Shown here one piece after another: positions 17,993 through 25,952 of a DNA stretch of 64,000 bases. The notes beneath the pieces were generated by a model, which worked only from the letters and a program-made list of their open reading frames with translations, had not been told where the DNA came from and searched no databases. The translations under genes and the position numbers were made by a program. The DNA is taken from assembly GCF_026013525.1 (NCBI RefSeq), contig NZ_JAPDRA010000002.1, positions 186,001 through 250,000 of the forward strand, read 5' to 3'. Numbering within the stretch: the first letter of the stretch is position 1; each line of letters begins with the position of its first letter. Source of the DNA: Sphingomonas canadensis (GTDB lineage Bacteria; Pseudomonadota; Alphaproteobacteria; Sphingomonadales; Sphingomonadaceae).

Positions 17993-18189
17993 CTATCCAC
18001 GAATTCCTTGCCGCGCTGGGCGCTGGCATCTGGGCGCTTGTCGAGCGGCAGACCCGCCGCGATGCCGGGAGAAAGGCAATGTCCCTGCTGCTTCGCACGC
18101 GATCGTCGCCGCTGGCGATCGGCATCCTCAGCTTCATGTTCACCGCCGCGATCATTGTCGCGCATTCCGCCCAGGCCGGCGTCCACTGA
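17989..18189 (+). CDS. Small membrane protein of unknown function
   Basis: 66 aa from GTG 17989 (GTGA overlap) behind a near-perfect CAGGAGG. An amphipathic N-terminus with RQTRRDAGRK and one hydrophobic segment near residues 41-62. No family recognised. It lies immediately upstream of the SRP RNA. Confidence 0.55.
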   Translation: MTIHEFLAALGAGIWALVERQTRRDAGRKAMSLLLRTRSSPLAIGILSFMFTAAIIVAHSAQAGVH

Positions 18190-18277
18190 TACCGGCCCCG
18201 CGGCGGCGCCCGCCCGCGGGACGGTGCGCGGCGCGATCGCTCTTGTCTGGGCGCCCGCCATCCCCCATATGCGCCGC

Positions 18278-18366
18278 GGGAGTCGGGCGGACGTAGCCGT
18301 CGCCAACCTGGTCAGATCCGGAAGGAAGCAGCCACAACGATTTCGTTGCGGGTCGTTCCGGCTCCC
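18278..18366 (+). ncRNA. ffs: Bacterial small SRP RNA (4.5S type)
   Basis: Contains the conserved SRP domain IV core GGTCAGATCCGGAAGGAAGC around 18310-18330. The flanks close a hairpin: GGGAGTCGG (18278-18286) pairs with CCGGCTCCC (18358-18366). The Ffh-binding RNA directly upstream of dnaX is a common bacterial arrangement. Ends are estimated from the stem and could extend a few bases. Confidence 0.93.
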
Positions 18367-18482
18367 ACCTTCCCCATATCGCCGGCCGTCATGTCAGGCT
18401 TCGCGCCGTTCCGATCGGCCGCTGCGATTTCCGGCCTGTCGGGTGATACCACCCGCGCCGGAATCGCTCTAAGGGTTGGGCA

Positions 18483-20117
18483 ATGACCGATTCCCTCCTT
18501 GGCCTGGACGAACCGCCGCAGCCCCAGGGTGCCAAGGGCGCCTATCGCGTGCTCGCGCGCAAATACCGGCCGCAGACGTTCAGCGAGCTGATCGGCCAGG
18601 ATGCGATGGTCACCACGCTGGGCAACGCGATCAAGCGCGACCGGCTGGCGCATGCCTTCCTGCTCACCGGGGTGCGCGGGGTGGGCAAGACCTCCACCGC
18701 GCGGCTGATCGCCAAGGCGCTGAATTGCATCGGTCCGGACGGGCAGGGCGGGCCGACGATCGATCCGTGCGGCGCGTGCGAGCCGTGCCGCGCCATCGCC
18801 GAGGGGCGCCATATCGACGTGATCGAGATGGACGCCGCCAGCCATACCGGCATCGACGACATCCGCGAGATCATCGAGGCGTCGCGCTACGCCGCGGTCT
18901 CGGCGCGCTACAAGATCTACATCATCGACGAGGTCCACATGCTCTCGAAGGCCGCGTTCAACGGCCTTCTGAAGACGCTGGAGGAGCCGCCTGCGCATGT
19001 GAAGTTCCTGTTCGCCACCACCGAGGTGGCGAAGGTGCCGGTGACCGTGCTGTCGCGCTGCCAGCGGTTCGACCTGCGCCGCATCCCGGCGGAGCTGCTC
19101 GCCCAGCATTTCTCCATGGTGTGCGAGGCGGAAGGGGCGGAGGTGGAGCCGGAGGCGCTGGCGCTGATCGCGCGCGCAGCCGAGGGATCGGCGCGCGACG
19201 GGCTTTCGATCCTGGACCAGGCGATCGCCCATGCCGGGATGGAGGGCGGGGCGGTGGCCGCCGCTGCCGTCCGCGCGATGCTGGGCCTTTCCGATCGCGG
19301 TGCGATCCGCGATCTGTTCGGCCTGCTCGTCGAGGGCGACGCGCCCGCCGCGCTGGCGTCGCTGCGCGGGCAATATGATCTGGGCGTCGATCCGCAGGCG
19401 GTGCTGCGCACGCTGCTGGAAACGGTGCATGGTGTGACGCTGACCAAGCTGGGCACAACCCCCGCGGCCGGGCAGGCGGTGGAGGAGGTGCAGGCGCTGG
19501 AACGCTGGGCGGCGGCGCTCTCCTTCCCGGCACTGCACCGGCTGTGGCAGTTGCTGCTGAAGGGGCATGACGAGGTGGCGCGCGCCGTACTGCCGATCGA
19601 GGCGGCAGAGATGGCGCTGCTGCGCGTGATCCACGCATCGCAGCTTCCCGATCCGGGCGAACTGGCGCGGCAGATCGCGAGCGGCGCGTTCCAGGCGCCG
19701 GCCGGCGGCGGCGCGGGTGGCCCCGCTCCCGCACCGGCGCCCGCGGGGCCGCGCGACATGGCGGAGCTTGCGCAACTCCTGCAGGACAAGGGGCGTTTCC
19801 AGCTCGCGCAGCAGGTCCACGACTATCTGCGCCCGATCCGCTTCGCTCCGCCGGAGATCGAGGCGGGGACCGTGCGGCCGATGCCGCGCGAGTTCGCGCA
19901 GGAGCTTGCGTCGGCGCTCAAGGAACTGACCGGCAGGGCGTGGAAGATCGCGCTCTCCGAAGCCGCGGGCGCTCCCAGCGTGCGCGAGACGATCGAGGCG
20001 CAGGCGGCGGCGGAGCGCGATGCGGTGCTGCGGTCGCCGATGGTGGCGGCCGCGATGGAAGCCTTTCCCGATGCCGAACTTAGCGGCTGGACGAGAACAC
20101 GGAGCAACGTTGCATGA
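18483..20117 (+). CDS. dnaX: DNA polymerase III subunits gamma/tau
   Basis: 544 aa. Walker A GVRGVGKTS at 63-71, zinc ligands Cys82, Cys96, Cys99 and Cys102, DEVH Walker B at 149-152, and the SRC sensor motif. Clamp-loader ATPase of the replisome. The C-terminal region from about residue 400 has a Pro/Ala/Gly linker and a short tau-like domain. I see no slippery A-run, so a programmed frameshift for gamma is not evident. Stop overlaps ybaB by ATGA. Confidence 0.96.
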   Translation: MTDSLLGLDEPPQPQGAKGAYRVLARKYRPQTFSELIGQDAMVTTLGNAIKRDRLAHAFLLTGVRGVGKTSTARLIAKALNCIGPDGQGGPTIDPCGACEPCRAIAEGRHIDVIEMDAASHTGIDDIREIIEASRYAAVSARYKIYIIDEVHMLSKAAFNGLLKTLEEPPAHVKFLFATTEVAKVPVTVLSRCQRFDLRRIPAELLAQHFSMVCEAEGAEVEPEALALIARAAEGSARDGLSILDQAIAHAGMEGGAVAAAAVRAMLGLSDRGAIRDLFGLLVEGDAPAALASLRGQYDLGVDPQAVLRTLLETVHGVTLTKLGTTPAAGQAVEEVQALERWAAALSFPALHRLWQLLLKGHDEVARAVLPIEAAEMALLRVIHASQLPDPGELARQIASGAFQAPAGGGAGGPAPAPAPAGPRDMAELAQLLQDKGRFQLAQQVHDYLRPIRFAPPEIEAGTVRPMPREFAQELASALKELTGRAWKIALSEAAGAPSVRETIEAQAAAERDAVLRSPMVAAAMEAFPDAELSGWTRTRSNVA

Positions 20118-20437
20118 AGAGCCTCGAAGACATCATGGCCATGGCGCAGAACGTCCAGGCCGAGCTGCAGAAGGCGCAGGCGAACCTGGACAGCGTCGAG
20201 GTGGAGGGCGTTTCCGGCGGCGGGCTGGTGAAGGTCCGCGCCACCGCCAAGGGCCGGATCATCGGCATGAACATCGATGATTCGCTGCTCAACCCCGCGG
20301 AGAAGGGGATGCTGGAGGACCTGCTGGCCGCCGCGTTCAACGATGCGCGGGCCAAGGCGGATGCCGCCGCCCAGGATTCGATGAGCAAGATGACCGCGGG
20401 CATTCCCCTGCCGCCGGGCTTCAAGCTGCCGTTCTGA
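20114..20437 (+). CDS. YbaB/EbfC family nucleoid-associated protein
   Basis: 107 aa, with the family features: an N-terminal helical AQNVQAELQKAQANLDSVEVEG, then GLVKVRATAKGRI and a C-terminal PPGFKLPF. Small DNA-binding dimer found downstream of dnaX in many bacteria; translationally coupled to dnaX here. Confidence 0.93.
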   Translation: MKSLEDIMAMAQNVQAELQKAQANLDSVEVEGVSGGGLVKVRATAKGRIIGMNIDDSLLNPAEKGMLEDLLAAAFNDARAKADAAAQDSMSKMTAGIPLPPGFKLPF

Positions 20438-20440
20438 GCC

Positions 20441-20481
20441 GCGGGCGGAACCTCGCCCGCCGCTTCCCCGTTTTTGCGGGG
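20441..20481. terminator. Tandem hairpins after ybaB
   Basis: Two consecutive stems: GCGGGCG-GAACCT-CGCCCGC (20441-20460) and CCCCG-TTTTTG-CGGGG (20466-20481). They fall between ybaB and the next small gene and probably end the dnaX-ybaB transcript. Confidence 0.5.
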
Positions 20482-20499
20482 TGACGAACGGAGATTCCG

Positions 20500-20772
20500 A
20501 TGCGTGATCCATATCGGGCGCCCCGCGAGGGCGGCGAGACCCATACGACGATTATCGAGCGCCGCGGCGGCGGCGGGACGCTGTTTTTGGCGGCGGTTGT
20601 GGTGCTGTTCGGCATCGCGGTCGCCGCCTTCCTGCTGATCGAGAACAAGCGCGACGAGGCCGCTCGCACCGACGCGATCACCGCCGCCGCCAAAAGCGTG
20701 GAGCGCGGCGCCGAGAAGGTGGGCGAAGCCGCGGAGAAGGCTGGCGACGCGGTGTCGAACTCCGCCCGCTAG
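20500..20772 (+). CDS. Small single-pass membrane protein, hypothetical
   Basis: 90 aa. A polar N-terminus, one transmembrane helix (about residues 27-47) and an Ala/Glu/Lys-rich C-terminal helix with repeated A-x-K-x-x-E-x-(A/G) spacing (residues about 52-88) that would form an amphipathic, LEA-like helix. ATG 20500 has CGGAG upstream. Function unknown. Confidence 0.65.
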   Translation: MRDPYRAPREGGETHTTIIERRGGGGTLFLAAVVVLFGIAVAAFLLIENKRDEAARTDAITAAAKSVERGAEKVGEAAEKAGDAVSNSAR

Positions 20773-20836
20773 GGTATCCGGCGCCTGAAGATTGATCTCC
20801 GCGGCATCCGCCGGGGCGCGGGCCGGAGCCCCCGGC

Positions 20837-21985
20837 TCACCGGACGCAGGCGTCGAAGCCCGATTGCTGCACCACCGGGATGCGCGCGGCGATCGTGTTG
20901 CCGTAACGGCGGGTGAAGCCCTTGGGCTCGACGCCCGCGCGGCGCTTGGGCGATGGCAGCACCGCGGCGATCCGCGCGGCCTCCGGCACCGACAGCTTCG
21001 ATGCGTCGTGCCGGAAATAGCGGATCGCCCCGGCGTTGGCGCCATAGGTGCCGATCCCCGTCTCCGCGACGTTCAGATAGACTTCCATGATCCGCCGCTT
21101 GCCCCAGATCGTCTCGATCAGCACCGTGAACCAGGCCTCCAGCCCCTTCCGGAACAGGCCGCCGCCCTGCCACAGGAACACGTTCTTGGCGGTCTGCTGG
21201 CTGATCGTCGATCCGCCGCGCAGGCGCTTGCCCTTCAGGTTGCTCTCGATCGCCTTGCGGATCGCGTCGAAATCGAACCCGTGGTGCGTGCAGAAATTGC
21301 CGTCTTCGGACGCGATGGCCGCGCGGGCCATGTCGGGGTCCATCCGGTCCAGCGGCATCCAGTCGCGCACTACCTTGCGGCCCTGGATGGCGTCGCCCGC
21401 CATCGTCAGCGTGTAGGGCGGGGGCACGAAGCGATAGATCGCGACCCACAGCACCGATCCGACGATGAAGGCCAGGATCGCCTTGAGGATCCAGAACAGG
21501 ATGCGCAGCGCCAGCGGGCGGCGCTTGCGCTTCGGCAGGGGCGGGGGAGGCGCGAGCGGTGCGGCGGGCACCTCCGCCGCACGGTGTGGCGGGCGCGGTG
21601 GCGGTGCCGGGGGATCGGCGGGCAGGCGGCCGATCGGCATCGGCGCCATTGCGGATGGCCAGCCTTCGGGCGCGGATAGCTGGACCGGCGGCGAAGGGGG
21701 CGGGCCGATGCGCGCGCCGCTATCGTCATCGGGGGGCGGCTCGGCCAGCGGGAAGCTGACGGGCGGGATGGGCGCTGCCGCGTCGGTCCCGTCGGCTATA
21801 TCGGGCGGCTCGGCGTCCGCGCGCTCCGCGGATTCGGGCGGGCGCTCCGCGGTTTCGGGCGCGTGTTCCGCGGCTTCGGGAGCCGGTATCGCGGAAAGCG
21901 GAGCGGGCGCGGAGGGCAGCGCGGCCTCCGGCGTCTCGTCCGGCGCTTCCGGACCCCGATTCTCGTCTTCGCGCCCGTGGTTCAT
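20837..21985 (-). CDS. mtgA: Monofunctional peptidoglycan transglycosylase with long Pro/Ala-rich N-terminal extension
   Basis: 382 aa from ATG 21985. GT51 catalytic motifs: Glu227 in ASEDGNFCTHHGFD and GGSTISQQTAKN at 257-268, followed by the conserved KRRIMEVYLN. It polymerises lipid II glycan chains at the periplasmic face. The membrane anchor is residues about 159-185. Unusually, about 155 residues precede it on the cytoplasmic side, with repeated Ala-Glu-Pro motifs and a basic KRKRR stop-transfer; typical MtgA is about 230-240 aa. No transpeptidase domain is present. Confidence 0.9.
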   Translation of the reverse strand: MNHGREDENRGPEAPDETPEAALPSAPAPLSAIPAPEAAEHAPETAERPPESAERADAEPPDIADGTDAAAPIPPVSFPLAEPPPDDDSGARIGPPPSPPVQLSAPEGWPSAMAPMPIGRLPADPPAPPPRPPHRAAEVPAAPLAPPPPLPKRKRRPLALRILFWILKAILAFIVGSVLWVAIYRFVPPPYTLTMAGDAIQGRKVVRDWMPLDRMDPDMARAAIASEDGNFCTHHGFDFDAIRKAIESNLKGKRLRGGSTISQQTAKNVFLWQGGGLFRKGLEAWFTVLIETIWGKRRIMEVYLNVAETGIGTYGANAGAIRYFRHDASKLSVPEAARIAAVLPSPKRRAGVEPKGFTRRYGNTIAARIPVVQQSGFDACVR

Positions 21986-22073
21986 CGCGACTGGTGCAGT
22001 GCAGCACCGGGCGGCGCGCGGCAAGCGCGCATCGCCGCCGCGCTGTCCCGCGCGTCCCCGAACGAACCAGCCG

Positions 22074-22979
22074 TCAGGCGTGGGACAGGAGGCGCTTTTC
22101 CCCGGCGATGCGCATCATCGCCTTCTGCAGCTTCTCGAACGCGCGAACCTCGATCTGGCGGACGCGCTCGCGGCTGACGCCATAGACCTGGCTCAGTTCC
22201 TCAAGCGTCTTGGGATCGTCGGTCAGGCGCCGTTCGGTGAGGATGTGGCGCTCGCGCTCGTTGAGGTCGTCCATCGCCTCGACCAGCATCGCGTGGCGGA
22301 CGTCCGCCTCCTGCGCCTCGGCCACGGCCTCGTCCTGCAGCGGGCCTTCGTCCTGCAGCCAATCCTGCCACTGGCCCTCGCCGTCCTCGCGCAGCGGCAC
22401 GTTGAGCGAGGTATCGCCCCCCATCGCCATGCGGCGGTTCATCGAGGTGACTTCCTCCTCGGTGACGCCCAGGTCGGTCGCGATCTTGGCCACGTCCTCG
22501 GGCCGCAGGTCGCCGTCCTCGAACGCATCGAGCTTGGCCTTCATGCGGCGCAGGTTGAAGAACAGCTTCTTCTGCGCAGCGGTGGTGCCCATCTTCACCA
22601 GGCTCCACGAACGCAGGATGAATTCCTGGATCGACGCGCGGATCCACCACATGGCATAGGTGGCCAGGCGGAAACCCCGGTCGGGCTCGAACTTCTTCAC
22701 GCCCTGCATCAGGCCGATGTTGCCCTCGCTGATCAGCTCGCTGATCGGCAGGCCATAGCCGCGATAGCCCATCGCGATCTTCGCGACGAGGCGCAGGTGC
22801 GAGGTGACGAGCTGGGCCGCCGCCTCCGGATCGCCATGCTCCTGGAAACGCTTGGCGAGCATATATTCCTGCTCGGGCGCCAGGATCGGAAACTTCTTGA
22901 TCTCGGCCAGATAGCGGTTGAGGCTCGCCTCTCCGCCGAGTGCGGGGATCGTCGCTGGGACGTTGCTTCCGCTAGCCAT
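22074..22979 (-). CDS. rpoH: RNA polymerase heat-shock sigma factor RpoH (sigma-32)
   Basis: 301 aa. Sigma-70 regions 1.2, 2 and 4 are complete, including the region 2.4 segment ATYAMWWIRASIQEFI and the region 4 helix-turn-helix VYGVSRERVRQIEVRAF. The RpoH box QKKLFFNLR at residues 136-144 separates it from other sigma factors. ATG 22979 has AGGGAGAAT upstream on the minus strand. It lies 69 bp downstream of the pseudouridine synthase. Confidence 0.96.
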   Translation of the reverse strand: MASGSNVPATIPALGGEASLNRYLAEIKKFPILAPEQEYMLAKRFQEHGDPEAAAQLVTSHLRLVAKIAMGYRGYGLPISELISEGNIGLMQGVKKFEPDRGFRLATYAMWWIRASIQEFILRSWSLVKMGTTAAQKKLFFNLRRMKAKLDAFEDGDLRPEDVAKIATDLGVTEEEVTSMNRRMAMGGDTSLNVPLREDGEGQWQDWLQDEGPLQDEAVAEAQEADVRHAMLVEAMDDLNERERHILTERRLTDDPKTLEELSQVYGVSRERVRQIEVRAFEKLQKAMMRIAGEKRLLSHA

Positions 22980-23048
22980 GATCTATTCTCCCTTTCACGC
23001 GGGCGGCGCCGCTCCCCCTATATAGGCGAGCAACGGCGCGGCCCAAAT

Positions 23049-23996
23049 CTATACGTTGAGTCTATTGATCAGTTCCTGCATGTCCGCAGGCAATTCGCTT
23101 TCAAACGCCAAAGCGTTGCTTTGGATCGGATGAATGAACCCCAGATGGGCTGCGTGCAAGGCCTGGCGCCGGAAATTCAGGGTTTCCAGAAGTTCACGAT
23201 GCGCCTTGCGCGGGCTGCCGTAGACCGGGTCGCCGAGCAGCGAATGGCCGATCGACGCCATGTGGACGCGCACCTGATGCGTGCGCCCCGTTTCCAACCG
23301 GCATTCCAACAGCGCGGAATCGCGAAGCGGAACAAGCAGACGCCAATGTGTACATGCGCGCTTGCCCCCCGGCACGATCGCCATCTTCTTGCGATTGGCC
23401 GGTGAACGGGCGAGCGGCGCCTCCACCGTGCCGTTGCCGGCCTTCGGCAGGCCGCCCACCACCGCCCGGTAGCGCCGGTCGATCGTATGCGCCTTGAACT
23501 GCTTCGCCAGCCCGACATGCGCCCGATCGGTCTTGGCGGCGACCATCAGGCCGGAGGTGTCCTTGTCGATCCGGTGGACGATCCCCGGCCGCGCCACCCC
23601 GCCGATGCCTGACAGGCTGCCCCGGCAATGATGGAGCAGCGCGTTGACCAGCGTGCCGTCCAGGTTGCCCGCGGCGGGATGCACCACCAGCCCGGCGGGT
23701 TTGTCGATCACGATCAGATGCTCGTCCTCGAACACCACGTTGAGCGGGATTTCCTGCGCCTCGTTGTGCGCGGGCTCCGGCTCGGGCACCGCGACCTGGA
23801 ACAGCGCGCCGGCCGCGGCCTTGCGCTTGGCGTCGCGCACCGGCCCTTCCGGACCGCTGACATGGCCGGAGGCGATCAGCACCTTCAGCCGTTCACGCGA
23901 CAGGGTGGGCACCGCATCGGCAAGCGCGCGATCGAGCCGCCAGCCATCGGCGTCCGTCGCGATCCTTGCCTCGATGATGGAAACCCCCCGGTTCAT
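23049..23996 (-). CDS. RluA-family 23S rRNA pseudouridine synthase (RluD-like)
   Basis: 315 aa. N-terminal S4-like RNA-binding domain (residues about 15-75), then the catalytic domain with HRIDKDTSG (Asp144) and the family motifs DKPAGLVVHP and LETGRTHQVRVHM. RluD modifies helix 69 of 23S rRNA; the exact target is inferred from the domain layout. Its start is only 18 bp from the divergent JAMM gene start, so both promoters must lie within the opposing gene's 5' region. Confidence 0.9.
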   Translation of the reverse strand: MNRGVSIIEARIATDADGWRLDRALADAVPTLSRERLKVLIASGHVSGPEGPVRDAKRKAAAGALFQVAVPEPEPAHNEAQEIPLNVVFEDEHLIVIDKPAGLVVHPAAGNLDGTLVNALLHHCRGSLSGIGGVARPGIVHRIDKDTSGLMVAAKTDRAHVGLAKQFKAHTIDRRYRAVVGGLPKAGNGTVEAPLARSPANRKKMAIVPGGKRACTHWRLLVPLRDSALLECRLETGRTHQVRVHMASIGHSLLGDPVYGSPRKAHRELLETLNFRRQALHAAHLGFIHPIQSNALAFESELPADMQELINRLNV

Positions 23997-24014
23997 TGTC
24001 GTACACAGGTGGGA

Positions 24015-24422
24015 ATGCGGTGTAGGATTTCAAGGTGTGTTGCTGAGGCAATCCAGCTCGCCGCGGCGGAGGCCGCGCCGCGGGAAGCATGCGGGCTGCT
24101 GTTCGGCGACGCGCAGGCGATCACCGGCTGGAGCCTGACCGCCAACGCCGCTGCCGATCCCGAGACCCGCTTCGAGATCGATCCCGGCGCGCTGTTCACG
24201 GCGTTGCGTGCGGAGCGCGGCGGCGGGCCGCGCATCGCCGGATTCTGGCATTCGCACCCCAGCGGCGATCCCTGGCCCAGTGCCACCGACGCGCAGATGG
24301 CCGCGCCCGACGGGCGGCTGTGGCTGATCGCGGGCGGCGGCCAGGCGACGCTGTGGCGCGCGGGGCACGGCGGCGAGCACGGCCGGTTCGAGCCGGTGGC
24401 GATGGAGCTGCTGTTGGATTGA
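24015..24422 (+). CDS. M67 family JAMM metallopeptidase (Mov34/MPN+-like)
   Basis: 135 aa. A complete JAMM zinc motif is visible: Glu24 (EACGLLFG), then H79-S-H81-x7-S89-x2-D92. Bacterial stand-alone members resemble CysO- or ubiquitin-like-processing peptidases, but no ubiquitin-like sulfur carrier is near. ATG 24015; a GTG at 24009 is also in frame. The gene ends 4 bp from the convergent serine hydrolase. Confidence 0.85.
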   Translation: MRCRISRCVAEAIQLAAAEAAPREACGLLFGDAQAITGWSLTANAAADPETRFEIDPGALFTALRAERGGGPRIAGFWHSHPSGDPWPSATDAQMAAPDGRLWLIAGGGQATLWRAGHGGEHGRFEPVAMELLLD

Positions 24423-24426
24423 GCGC

Positions 24427-25713
24427 CTAATCCCCCTCCGGACCCAGATAGTCCGCGCCATAGATCGCCTTGCGGAAATCGCGGTGCATCGTGCCGTCAA
24501 AGGGATCGGACTGGACGAAGAACACCGCCGCCAGCCGGTTCGCCGGATCGACCCAGAACAGCGTGGACCAGGCGCCGTCCCAGAAGAACTCGCCCACCGC
24601 GCCGCGGTTTTCCTCCGCGTCCTTCGGCTGGCCGGTGCGCACGAAGAAGTCGAGGCCGAAGCCGCCGTTGCCCTTGCCGGGCAGCCACTGCCGCTCGGTG
24701 ACGCGCGGATCGAGCTGGCCGGTGGTCATCAGCCGCAGGGTCGAGGGTTTGAGGATGCGCACGCCGTCGAGGCTGCCGCCGCCCAGCAGCATGCGGGCGA
24801 AGCGCATGTAATCGTCGAGCGTTGAGGCGAGGCCCGCGCCGCCCATCGTCAGCTTGCGCGCGGGATCGAAGTTGAAGGCGCGGATATCCGCATCGGTCTT
24901 GCGCACCAGCGCGCCGCCCGGCTCCTTGCGATAGGCGGCGGCGAGGCGGGGGAGGCGATCGGCGGGCTGGGTCCAGCCGGTTTCGCGCATGCCGAGCGGA
25001 TCCAGGATGTGCCGGCGGACATATTCCTCGAACCGCATTCCCGAAAGCCGTTCGACCAGCAGCGCCTGCACGTCCACCGCCGCGCTGTAATGCCAGCGGG
25101 TGCCGGGATCGTAGACCAGCGGCACGCGGGCGAGGCGATGGCCGAACTCGGTAAGGTCGTGCCCCAGGTCGAGCGGCTTGGCCTCGGCGAAGGCGGTCTC
25201 GGCAAGACTCGGCCCTGCGCCATAGGCGAAGCCCGCGGTATGGCGCATCACGTCGCGGATCAGGATCGGGCGGCTGGCGGGGCGCCAGCGCGGGCTGCCG
25301 GATGCGTCCACCCCGTCCTGCACCATCATCGTTGCGAATTCGGGGAGATATTCCGACAGCGGATCGTCGAGCCCGAACCGGCCCTGTTCCCAGAGCTGCA
25401 TCAGCGCGACGCCGGTCACCGGCTTGGTCATCGAGAAGATCTGGACCAGCGTGTCGCGCGCCATCGGGCGCTTCGCCTCGCGATCGGCGTCGCCGGCGGT
25501 GCCGAAATAGGCTTCGCGCCCGTCCTTCCAGATCAGCGCCGATACGCCGGCCGCGCGCCCGTCCGCCACCATCGCGGCGAGCGCCGCGTCGATGCGCGCC
25601 TTGGCGATCCGGACCGGCGCGGACGCGGGAGCCGCTTGCTGCGCGGCGGCATATGGCAGCGTTGTCGGAACGAGCAGCAGAATGGCGGCGGTGGACAGCA
25701 GGCGGCGGTGCAT
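24427..25713 (-). CDS. Secreted serine hydrolase (class C beta-lactamase / DD-peptidase fold)
   Basis: 428 aa with a clear signal peptide (residues 1-24, cleavage near YAAA-QQ). Active-site S94-M-T-K97 (SxxK) and HYSAAVDVQ as the Tyr-containing motif. The family includes esterases, D-aminopeptidases and beta-lactamases; the lack of a convincing KTG box argues against a true AmpC. It acts in the periplasm. Substrate unknown. Confidence 0.87.
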   Translation of the reverse strand: MHRRLLSTAAILLLVPTTLPYAAAQQAAPASAPVRIAKARIDAALAAMVADGRAAGVSALIWKDGREAYFGTAGDADREAKRPMARDTLVQIFSMTKPVTGVALMQLWEQGRFGLDDPLSEYLPEFATMMVQDGVDASGSPRWRPASRPILIRDVMRHTAGFAYGAGPSLAETAFAEAKPLDLGHDLTEFGHRLARVPLVYDPGTRWHYSAAVDVQALLVERLSGMRFEEYVRRHILDPLGMRETGWTQPADRLPRLAAAYRKEPGGALVRKTDADIRAFNFDPARKLTMGGAGLASTLDDYMRFARMLLGGGSLDGVRILKPSTLRLMTTGQLDPRVTERQWLPGKGNGGFGLDFFVRTGQPKDAEENRGAVGEFFWDGAWSTLFWVDPANRLAAVFFVQSDPFDGTMHRDFRKAIYGADYLGPEGD

Positions 25714-25853
25714 GGGTTCCTCTCCCTTAGGATCGCGCAGGGCCTAGCATATCCGCCGGATCGCGGGGGAGAGGGGATCGGCGGAACGCGCGCGCTTGCG
25801 GCGCCGGGGCTGCGCGCCTAGATCGCGCGGACCGTTTCGCAAAGGACAGGGCA

Positions 25854-25952
25854 ATGGATTTCCCGCTGACCGCATCGCCGAACCGCTATGCCGCCAGGGA
25901 ACCCGCGCATGTCCGCCATCACGATCGCCAGCCTAAGCTATTCCGCGCCTGA
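25854..25952 (+). CDS. Possible 32-codon leader ORF overlapping the ABC-F start
   Basis: ATG 25854 lies behind AAAGGACAGGG, a much better ribosome site than that of the main ORF. It encodes 32 residues (MDFPLTASPNRYAAREPAHV...) and stops at 25952, inside the ABC-F gene in another frame. Its placement recalls leader peptides of regulated ABC-F genes, but there is no visible attenuator, so it may be chance. Confidence 0.3.
   Translation: MDFPLTASPNRYAAREPAHVRHHDRQPKLFRA

Noticed and set aside
18483..20117. Programmed frameshift in dnaX giving gamma
   Set aside because: No A-run or slippery heptamer with a following stem was visible near the expected site.
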